This document shows positions 1-5,109 of a stretch of DNA of 5,109 nt, piece by piece. The DNA comes from Sporomusa sp. (GTDB lineage: Bacteria; Bacillota_C; Negativicutes; Sporomusales; Sporomusaceae), in the NCBI GenBank assembly GCA_029256645.1, contig JAQSXM010000281.1, positions 1 to 5,109 of the forward strand, given 5' to 3'. Position 1 is the first letter of the stretch. Every line of letters starts with the position of its first letter. Made by a program: the position numbers and the translations under genes. The notes beneath the pieces were generated by a model. It was not told the origin of the DNA, searched no databases, and saw only the letters and a list, made by a program, of their open reading frames with translations.

Positions 1-2
1 GC

Positions 3-68
3 ACCAAGTTTATGTCACCACTGATTACAGGTCTATTAAAACGATTTCAGCTGGCCCAGGCTAAATAA
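3..68 (+). CDS. possible C-terminal end of an unidentified upstream gene (partial)
   Basis: The frame beginning at position 3 is open from the window edge to a TAA at 66-68 and would encode 21 residues ending ...KRFQLAQAK. Its stop lies 24 bp before the recombinase start, a spacing typical of genes in one transcript. The fragment is too short to identify, and I do not recognise a family. The adjacent frame is also open until a TAA at 62-64 and would end ...TISAGPG, so the choice of frame rests only on the more protein-like composition of the first. It may also be non-coding. Confidence 0.3.
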   Translation, partial: TKFMSPLITGLLKRFQLAQAK

Positions 69-76
69 ACTAAGCT

Positions 77-81
77 AAGGA
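77..81 (+). promoter_or_regulatory. probable ribosome binding site of the recombinase gene
   Basis: AAGGA lies 11 nt before the ATG at 93. The match is modest and the spacing slightly long compared with the two strong sites elsewhere in the window, suggesting moderate translation. An in-frame TAA at 87-89 excludes any earlier start, and the protein begins just ahead of the conserved catalytic motif, so ATG 93 is the best start. Confidence 0.55.
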
Positions 82-92
82 CGTGTTAACTC

Positions 93-1622
93 ATGTATGC
101 AGCAATCTATGTCCGCGTATCTACAGACCAACAAGCTGAAAAAGGCTATTCAATTGATACCCAATTGGAGGCATGCCGTAAGTACGCCCTTGAATTAGGC
201 GCTGTCACTATAGAAGAATTCATTGATGACGGCTATTCCGGTGAATTTATTGACCGGCCAGCATTAACCAGTCTACGGGAAAAGCTGGCGAAAAGGCTAT
301 TTGATGTCGTTATTGCCTATGCTCCAGACCGGTTGGCCCGTAAAACTATCCATCTCCTGATTATTTCAGAAGAAATTGCCAAATTCGGAGCAATGCGGAA
401 ATTTGCATCCGTTAACTTTGAATCTACCTCTGAAGGCGAGTTAATGTACAAATTCCAAGGAATTGTTGCTGAATACGAAAAGGAGAAAATCAAAGAACGG
501 ACGATGCGCGGTAAACGCGGCAAAGCTTCCAAAGGCTTAGTTATCAGCAATGCCAAACCCTTCGGCTATTCGTTTGACCCCAAGAAAAACACCTATGTAA
601 TCAATGAACTCGAGGCTGAGATTATTCGGATGATCTTTGACTTTATTGTCAAAGAAGAAATGGGAACAGCCCGAATTTGCAGGGAATTAAATGCAAGGGG
701 TATTCCCTCTCCCCGGAAGAAAAAAACCTGGATCGTTTCCAGTGTCCATCGGATACTAACGAACACATTGTATAAAGGCATTATCCATTCCATGAAATAC
801 CGCTATGAGAAGATTGGATTAAACCAGAGAAAACGAACGCTCCGGCCGGAAGCGGAATGGATTTCGATCCCCGTTCCAGCCATTGTTGATGAAGTAACCT
901 GGCAGGCTGCCCAAAAACAACTTCAGAAAAATAAAGATTTTGCGAAACGCAACCTAAGACACGACTATCTGCTCAATGGGCTTGTTACTTGCGCAAAATG
1001 TGGGAGGGCAATGGTCATTTCTCATTCCGGCAGTAAACAACTGATCAGCTATTACGCTTGTCTAAGTCAAAAAAGCTCATCCTATTTGTATTCCGATCAA
1101 AAGCCATGTACGGCTAGGCAAGTGCCTACAAGGTTATTGGATGAATATGTGTTTGACTATCTCATGGAGCTATGCAATAACCCAGCCAAGATTACTGAAT
1201 ATCTTGAGGGCATCCCCCCTAACAAGGACACTGACAAGCAACAGGCTGCACTTGCTCAAATGACAAAAGCCGAAAAAGATTTGATACAGCAAAAAGAAAC
1301 CGTATTGCGGTGGTTTCGACAAAAGATATTAACAGAAGGTGAAGTTGAATCCCAGTTAAAAGAAATACGCGGTCAATTGCTTGATATCGCGAATATGAAA
1401 AAAACATATGAAGCTGAATTAGCCGCGGCCTCCTCCTCTATCAGCTCTCCTGCTGAAATCGTTGCTACAATTAAAGGCAATCTCTTTAAAGAAAGTTTTA
1501 CTGTACAAGAAAAGAGATCTGCTTTGCAAGCCATTTTGGATAGGGTAATTGTTGAGCGGGTTGATCATACCCGTGGACGAGGCAGCCGGCCGGAAATTCA
1601 TGTTCAGCTTAAATTAAAATAA
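93..1622 (+). CDS. large serine recombinase (site-specific integrase/excisionase family)
   Basis: This 509-residue protein is a complete large serine recombinase, the class that integrates or excises phages, conjugative elements and sporulation-gene insertions by a phosphoserine-linked double-strand exchange. Residues 1-140 form the resolvase-type catalytic domain: YVRVS carries the expected Arg8 and nucleophile Ser10, DDGYSGEFIDRPAL at 45-58 is a family hallmark, and DRLAR at 79-83 supplies further active-site arginines. The EYEKEKIKERT helix at 127-137 matches the long linker helix. Residues about 155-275 are the recombinase DNA-binding domain. A zinc ribbon follows, with Cys300, Cys303, Cys323 and Cys339. 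Residues about 380-445 are charged and helical, the expected coiled coil that governs integration versus excision. No truncation, frameshift or missing catalytic residue is visible, so it is probably active. Its target site and host element cannot be read from the window. It converges on the chemoreceptor gene across a strong hairpin terminator. Confidence 0.95.
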   Translation: MYAAIYVRVSTDQQAEKGYSIDTQLEACRKYALELGAVTIEEFIDDGYSGEFIDRPALTSLREKLAKRLFDVVIAYAPDRLARKTIHLLIISEEIAKFGAMRKFASVNFESTSEGELMYKFQGIVAEYEKEKIKERTMRGKRGKASKGLVISNAKPFGYSFDPKKNTYVINELEAEIIRMIFDFIVKEEMGTARICRELNARGIPSPRKKKTWIVSSVHRILTNTLYKGIIHSMKYRYEKIGLNQRKRTLRPEAEWISIPVPAIVDEVTWQAAQKQLQKNKDFAKRNLRHDYLLNGLVTCAKCGRAMVISHSGSKQLISYYACLSQKSSSYLYSDQKPCTARQVPTRLLDEYVFDYLMELCNNPAKITEYLEGIPPNKDTDKQQAALAQMTKAEKDLIQQKETVLRWFRQKILTEGEVESQLKEIRGQLLDIANMKKTYEAELAAASSSISSPAEIVATIKGNLFKESFTVQEKRSALQAILDRVIVERVDHTRGRGSRPEIHVQLKLK

Positions 1623-1664
1623 CCCAGTTCAACGTAGCGTTGAATTGGGTTATTTTTGTTTTTT
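1616..1664. terminator. intrinsic, probably bidirectional terminator between convergent genes
   Basis: Arms at 1616-1634 and 1638-1656 pair over 19 bp with a single G-U wobble and a 3-nt TAG centre. On the + strand the stem runs into a T-rich stretch (TTTTTGTTTTTT, 1653-1664), a standard Rho-independent terminator for the recombinase. The recombinase stop codon TAA (1620-1622) lies inside the left arm. Read on the - strand the outer arm ends in TTATTTTAATTT, so it can also stop the chemoreceptor transcript, which ends 20-70 bp away. The near symmetry supports two-way use. Confidence 0.9.
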
Positions 1665-1683
1665 ATGTTATGCGTGAGGGTTT

Positions 1684-3462
1684 CTAAACCCGAAATTGTT
1701 GAATCGTCAGCTGAAGATCCTGGGCCAATTTGGCCAAATCTTGACTAGAAGATGCAATCTCTTGCATGGAGGCCGATTGCTCCTCCGTGGCTGCAGATAC
1801 CATTTGTGCTTCTCCAGCCGCATTTTTACTCAAGTTGTCGATTTGTTTTACTTCGGTGACGATTTGTTGACTAACACCAGCCATTTGCTTGATGGCTACG
1901 AAAATCTCCTGTACTTGGGCCGATACATCAGTTACCATACCTGCAATTGCGGTAAATGTGTGACCCGCAATATTTACCGCTTCGGCTCCAATTTTCACTT
2001 CGCTATTGCCTTCATTCATGGACGCCACCGCTTTGTCGGTTTCTCCCTTAATCTCAGTGATTAGCTTCCCAATTTGTTTTGCAGCTTCTTGCGACTGTTC
2101 GGCCAGTTTTCTTACTTCCTCTGCCACAACGGCAAAGCCTTTACCTTGTTCTCCGGCTCGAGCTGCTTCAATAGCGGCATTAAGTGCTAAAAGATTTGTT
2201 TGTCCAGCAATGCCGGAGATAGTATCAATAATTTGGCCAATTTCATGGGATCGTTCTCCCAGCTTGGCTACTACCTTGGCAGAGGCATTAACTGTCTGTT
2301 CAATATGCCCCATTTGGCTAACTGCTTGTTCGACAGATTTCCTGCCGTCGTGCGCAGTATCAGCAGCTTTGGCGGATTGGGATGCGACATTGTTGGCACT
2401 AGCTGCTATTTTCTCAATTGCTAAAGACATCGCCTCTACTACCGTGCTCGTATTTTCCGCAGCAACAAGCTGCTGCTCAGCACCTTTCGCCACATTGACA
2501 ATGGAGGCGGCAATTTGATTAGCCGCTTGTGCGGACTGATCGGTGCTAGCCGTGAATTGTTGGGAGGAGGCAGCAATTTGCTCGGCAGATTGCGCAACTT
2601 GAGTGATAAGGCGTTTGAAATTAGTATTCATATTGCTGAAAGCATTTGCCAAAAATCCGATCTCATCTTTGCGTTGTAAAACACGCGCATCTATGCTTAC
2701 CCTTAAATTACCTGTTGCCATTTCGCTAACAATGGTTTGTGTGTGGTGCAAAGGACTAATTAAAGATCGTACCAAGATTAAGGTTAATCCGCAAGCTATT
2801 AAGAGGGAGATTATACCAATACTTCCCTGAGTCATCATAGAAATTTGCATGGCTTCTTCATACTCGCGCTGACGCATGATAATGGCAGCATCAATAGAAT
2901 CATACCAAGCCCCAGTTCCCACTGTCCAGTGGTAAGGCTCAAACATCTTAACATAGCCGCGCTTAGGCAAAGGCTCATTCTGCCCTGGTTTAGGGAACCA
3001 ATAATCGCTAAAACCACCACCACCGTTTGCTTTAGCTGCGTTAAACAAATCTTGTACAACTAGATTGTCCTTGGCATCCCTAAAGTTCCAACGTGACTTG
3101 CCTTCAAAGTTCTTATTACCCAATAAAACAATGTTAAAGCCCTCGTAGGTATCTACCCATAGATAATTTCCATTGTCATATCGAATCTCGCGGATAATAT
3201 CGGTCGCCTTCTTTTTAGCATCTAACTCAGTGAGAATACCTTGTTGCTGTTCTTTATAAACCGCTTCGATGATGCTTACGGCACTCTCTACCTGCAGTTT
3301 CAAAGTCCGCTCAAACTGCTCCATCATGGCTTGACGCATTAAGGATATGTTGTTTTGTGTTTCAAGTTTCATACGATACAAGTTATACCCCACTAAAATG
3401 GCTACCGTAAAAAAACAAATAGCGCATATTGTGGCTACTGCTTTTGTGCGCAAACTGTTCAT
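1684..3462 (-). CDS. methyl-accepting chemotaxis protein with single Cache sensor domain
   Basis: This 592-residue membrane chemoreceptor senses an external ligand and controls the CheA kinase through CheW, steering flagellar rotation. Transmembrane segment 1 is at about 8-29. Residues about 35-195 are an extracytoplasmic single Cache 2-type domain, recognised by [12 protein letters not shown] (97-108) and the [13 protein letters not shown] end (179-191). Transmembrane segment 2 is at about 212-231, HAMP at 232-288 with Pro237 and DEIG (266-269), and the signalling domain follows to about 580. The hairpin tip [18 protein letters not shown] (421-438) is fully canonical. The arms on each side of the tip are roughly 147 and 160 residues, closest to the 44-helical class common in Firmicutes (an estimate). 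The C-terminus QQFRV lacks a CheR-tethering pentapeptide such as NWETF. The ATG has a good ribosome binding site 6 nt upstream. The ligand cannot be deduced; Cache 2 domains often bind small organic acids. Confidence 0.96.
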   Translation of the reverse strand: MNSLRTKAVATICAICFFTVAILVGYNLYRMKLETQNNISLMRQAMMEQFERTLKLQVESAVSIIEAVYKEQQQGILTELDAKKKATDIIREIRYDNGNYLWVDTYEGFNIVLLGNKNFEGKSRWNFRDAKDNLVVQDLFNAAKANGGGGFSDYWFPKPGQNEPLPKRGYVKMFEPYHWTVGTGAWYDSIDAAIIMRQREYEEAMQISMMTQGSIGIISLLIACGLTLILVRSLISPLHHTQTIVSEMATGNLRVSIDARVLQRKDEIGFLANAFSNMNTNFKRLITQVAQSAEQIAASSQQFTASTDQSAQAANQIAASIVNVAKGAEQQLVAAENTSTVVEAMSLAIEKIAASANNVASQSAKAADTAHDGRKSVEQAVSQMGHIEQTVNASAKVVAKLGERSHEIGQIIDTISGIAGQTNLLALNAAIEAARAGEQGKGFAVVAEEVRKLAEQSQEAAKQIGKLITEIKGETDKAVASMNEGNSEVKIGAEAVNIAGHTFTAIAGMVTDVSAQVQEIFVAIKQMAGVSQQIVTEVKQIDNLSKNAAGEAQMVSAATEEQSASMQEIASSSQDLAKLAQDLQLTIQQFRV

Positions 3463-3468
3463 AGAATA

Positions 3469-3476
3469 TCCTCTCC
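3469..3476 (-). promoter_or_regulatory. ribosome binding site of the chemoreceptor gene
   Basis: On the - strand GGAGAGGA lies 6 nt before the ATG at 3462. This strong purine-rich site at ideal spacing supports the MNSLRTK start, which also puts a short positively charged cytoplasmic tail ahead of the first membrane segment. Confidence 0.8.
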
Positions 3477-3523
3477 CGTTACCCTTTTTACTCTATTAAT
3501 TACTAAAAAGAAGTTTACTCCTC

Positions 3524-3551
3524 ATTATACAAAAAAATGCATTTAGGTAAA
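3524..3551 (-). promoter_or_regulatory. candidate sigma-A promoter for the chemoreceptor gene
   Basis: On the - strand there is a perfect TATAAT (-10) at 3524-3529 and a TTTACC at 3546-3551 (four of six matches to TTGACA) with a 16-bp spacer. Transcription would begin near 3517, giving a leader of about 55 nt before the ATG. I looked for a flagellar sigma-28/sigma-D promoter (TAAA, about 15 bp, then CCGATAT) and found none in this gap, so expression through the housekeeping sigma factor is the simpler reading. The region is AT-rich, so chance matches are possible. Confidence 0.55.
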
Positions 3552-3636
3552 AAATAAAAGGAGTAAAAATAAACAGTAGATCTAAGCATATGTGAGCTTA
3601 TTATTTTGATTCTTGCTCTATTAGTTACTCTTGTTC

Positions 3637-4917
3637 TTACTTTAAAATTCTAAGGATGTTTCCGGCCTCATCAAACTGCATTGGTTTTAGTTCTTCAAGT
3701 AATTGCAAGTTTGATCTATCCAACACTTCTTGAACCAGGCTTTCAGAAACCTCAATAACCTCAACTTCATTAGTATTGCGAATATGGACGACTCTGGCAT
3801 TTTCTGACTTAGTAATGCCAATACAAGTCAGAGCTGCCCCAATACTATCTTTTTCCGTAACAAAGTAGATGGGTAGTCGGCCTTTTTCTGGAGCCTGAGC
3901 CGTAATGCAATTAAAATAAGTAGACCATAGATCCAGTTTATCTACCAGTTTCTTGGTCGTAAAGTCTGCCAGACCAATACCAGTAGCCATACCATGGCTT
4001 TCTTCCGTGGTATCTAGTACAACAATTCTTTTAATGACAGGTTTTTCCGGTTCTTTCTGACCAAACACCAGAATTCTTCCGATAACGTTAGTATCCATAC
4101 CTGAACCACTAACGTTTTTTCCCATTTCATCAATAATAAGAACATCTAATTCCTCGAAAGGTATCTTACCAAGACTGGATTTCGCCAACTTTAACAACTT
4201 TTTTTCTTCATCAGCGATTTCATCAGGCAACATCGCTTTGATGTATGCTGTTTTGTGATAATAATTTTCTACCGAAGCAAAAGCGAAGGCCACTGGCAAG
4301 TGCTTAATGATATATGCACCGACCTCAGTAATGGCTTTTTCATAACCAAAATCCAGTGAATATTGATGCACAGTTAAAGCACCTTGCGGGTTACCAATCC
4401 CTATTGCACAAATCTTGTGGATGCCACTCTCGATATCTCCTTCAAATTCGGTATGTTCCTTTACTCGGTTAAATATAATGATCTTATCTAATTTTTCCGA
4501 CCGTGTTATTTCATTAACATAGACCGGTATTCCTTGTTGGGTTGTCCCGATCTGAGTGGCTTCACCGCAGGCAATGACAGGAACATTCATTGTTTCCGAA
4601 CTGATCCCTAGAGACTTAAGCATTTCTATCTGTCCTTCAGCCGTACCACCGCCGTGCGAACCCATTGCCGGTAGAATAAAGGGTTCCCCACCTACCTGCT
4701 TTACTTCCTCAATAAGCGCCTCCACGATAACTTTTAAGTTAGCTATACCACGACTCCCAACAGTTATACCTACTTTCTCCCCAGGCTTGATAAGGTCTGC
4801 TATGTTAATTCGCTTCACTTCTTCGCTGACTGCGCTTCTAATATCTTTAATAGCTGACTGTGCTATGATTTGTTTAACCCTAGCCATTTTAGGAAACTTA
4901 ACGGTTTCTGCGTACAT
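3637..4917 (-). CDS. LarA-like (DUF2088) nickel-pincer-cofactor isomerase, substrate unknown
   Basis: This 426-residue protein belongs to the lactate racemase (LarA) / DUF2088 superfamily, cytoplasmic enzymes that racemise or epimerise 2-hydroxyacids with a covalently held nickel-pincer nucleotide. Family hallmarks are PAMGSHGGGTAEGQ (83-96) and NRVKEHTEFEGDIESGIHK (150-168). By motif position His88, His155, Lys168 and His184 correspond to LarA His108, His174, Lys184 (the cofactor-anchoring lysine) and His200. The Lys-to-His spacing of 16 equals that in LarA, which argues that the cofactor site is intact. The LarA-type DxTRP motif is replaced by VGSRGIA (53-59), so it is not an orthodox lactate racemase and its substrate is open. 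I chose ATG 4917 because a perfect Shine-Dalgarno stands 6 nt ahead; a GTG five codons upstream overlaps that site. Length agrees with LarA (about 420-430). No cofactor-synthesis genes (larB, larC, larE) are in the window. Confidence 0.88.
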   Translation of the reverse strand: MYAETVKFPKMARVKQIIAQSAIKDIRSAVSEEVKRINIADLIKPGEKVGITVGSRGIANLKVIVEALIEEVKQVGGEPFILPAMGSHGGGTAEGQIEMLKSLGISSETMNVPVIACGEATQIGTTQQGIPVYVNEITRSEKLDKIIIFNRVKEHTEFEGDIESGIHKICAIGIGNPQGALTVHQYSLDFGYEKAITEVGAYIIKHLPVAFAFASVENYYHKTAYIKAMLPDEIADEEKKLLKLAKSSLGKIPFEELDVLIIDEMGKNVSGSGMDTNVIGRILVFGQKEPEKPVIKRIVVLDTTEESHGMATGIGLADFTTKKLVDKLDLWSTYFNCITAQAPEKGRLPIYFVTEKDSIGAALTCIGITKSENARVVHIRNTNEVEVIEVSESLVQEVLDRSNLQLLEELKPMQFDEAGNILRILK

Positions 4918-4923
4918 AAATTC

Positions 4924-4929
4924 CCTCCT
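4924..4929 (-). promoter_or_regulatory. ribosome binding site that fixes the LarA-like start
   Basis: On the - strand AGGAGG is a perfect Shine-Dalgarno 6 nt before ATG 4917. The longer reading frame begins at GTG 4932 and would translate through this site as Arg-Arg, with no comparable purine run before that GTG. The downstream ATG is therefore the likely start and the five extra residues should be dropped. Confidence 0.9.
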
Positions 4930-4965
4930 CACAAATTAATCATTTACATACATTCACTTTTAGCG

Positions 4966-4994
4966 ACTATGAGAATTACTACCACCTCTGTCAC
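4966..4994 (-). promoter_or_regulatory. candidate promoter of the LarA-like gene
   Basis: On the - strand GTGACA at 4989-4994 (five of six matches to TTGACA) and CATAGT at 4966-4971 (four of six matches to TATAAT) are separated by exactly 17 bp. The start would fall near 4959, giving a leader of about 42 nt. The weak -10 suggests a regulated or moderate promoter. The palindrome at 5004-5014 sits 9 bp upstream of the -35, a position where an activator could bind. Confidence 0.4.
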
Positions 4995-5003
4995 ACCCGT
5001 TAA

Positions 5004-5014
5004 GGGACCGTCCC
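5004..5014. repeat. 11-bp GC-rich palindrome GGGACCGTCCC
   Basis: GGGAC and GTCCC form perfect 5-bp arms around one C, inside a locally GC-rich island (about 4981-5040) in an otherwise AT-rich spacer. The core resembles the GGGACGGT-type short repeats that I recall being scattered between genes in several clostridia and Negativicutes; that resemblance is from memory and unverified. It could instead be an operator, given its place just upstream of the candidate promoter. Confidence 0.4.
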
Positions 5015-5078
5015 GCCACTCCATTGCCTCTCCCGGTTTGTATGGTTAATAACTCACCTGGCCACAGATTTGTCATAT

Positions 5079-5103
5079 ACCTTGCCATATCATATTGGCA
5101 GGT
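5079..5103. repeat. imperfect inverted repeat, possible operator
   Basis: ACCTTGCCA at 5079-5087 and TGGCAGGT at 5096-5103 are inverted copies differing by one extra T, around an 8-bp AT-rich centre. Size and form suit a dimeric regulator site. It lies about 90 bp upstream of the candidate -35 of the LarA-like gene, which is distant, so it could equally belong to a gene beyond the window. No T-run follows that would make it a terminator. Confidence 0.3.
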
Positions 5104-5109
5104 TTAACT

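Noticed and set aside
1623..1683. A tRNA or other RNA gene between the convergent genes as an integration target
   Set aside because: The gap is only 61 bp and is mostly the terminator hairpin and its T-tract; no tRNA-like arms are visible.
2006..2518. A 170-residue frame on the + strand opposite the chemoreceptor gene
   Set aside because: It is antisense to the strongly conserved signalling domain, rich in Ala, Ser and Cys as expected for the complement of such a sequence, and lacks a recognisable domain or ribosome binding site.
3583..3600. Inverted repeat TAAGC/GCTTA as a terminator for the LarA-like gene
   Set aside because: The stem is only 5 bp with an 8-nt loop and no immediate T-run, too weak to be called a terminator.
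4556..4939. A 127-residue frame on the + strand opposite the LarA-like gene
   Set aside because: It is fully antisense to the conserved N-terminal part of a clear enzyme family member and shows no domain of its own.
4960..5088. A 42-residue reading frame on the - strand beginning MARYMTNLWPGELL
   Set aside because: It has no ribosome binding site, recalls no known family, runs through the GC-rich palindromic island and overlaps the candidate promoter. It most likely stays open because of the island's high G+C.

Overview
The window looks like ordinary chromosome from an anaerobic, motile Firmicute. Moderate G+C, strong AGGAGG-type ribosome binding sites, a Cache-type chemoreceptor ending in ...QQFRV and a lactate-racemase-superfamily protein would fit a Negativicutes or Sporomusa/Pelosinus-like organism. 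That placement is an inference from protein style, not a database match.

Layout. Positions 1-92 hold what may be the last codons of an unidentified upstream gene, then a short leader. Positions 93-1622 (+) encode a complete large serine recombinase whose catalytic, recombinase and zinc-ribbon regions all look intact. A 19-bp-stem hairpin at 1616-1656 overlaps its stop codon and serves as a terminator, probably in both directions because the next gene converges on it. Positions 1684-3462 (-) encode a complete methyl-accepting chemotaxis protein with two membrane segments, an extracytoplasmic single Cache domain, HAMP and a signalling hairpin. Positions 3463-3636 are an AT-rich gap with a sigma-A-like promoter for the chemoreceptor. 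Positions 3637-4917 (-) encode a protein of the LarA / DUF2088 superfamily of nickel-pincer-cofactor isomerases; its start should be moved 15 bp downstream of the longest reading frame because the Shine-Dalgarno lies inside that extension. Positions 4918-5109 are its leader and probable control region, with a candidate promoter, an 11-bp GC-rich palindrome and an imperfect inverted repeat.

The three complete genes share no obvious pathway. The LarA-like gene and the chemoreceptor are on the same strand, 174 bp apart with no convincing terminator between them, so read-through is possible, but the receptor appears to have its own promoter. The recombinase points towards both of them and is the only mobile-element gene; it may mark the edge of an integrated element lying to the left of the window. 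I see no CRISPR array, tRNA, rRNA, insertion sequence or riboswitch, and no convincing new multi-gene system. The points most worth a second look are the LarA-like enzyme of unknown substrate, the recombinase as a possible element boundary, and the small palindromic elements upstream of the LarA-like gene.
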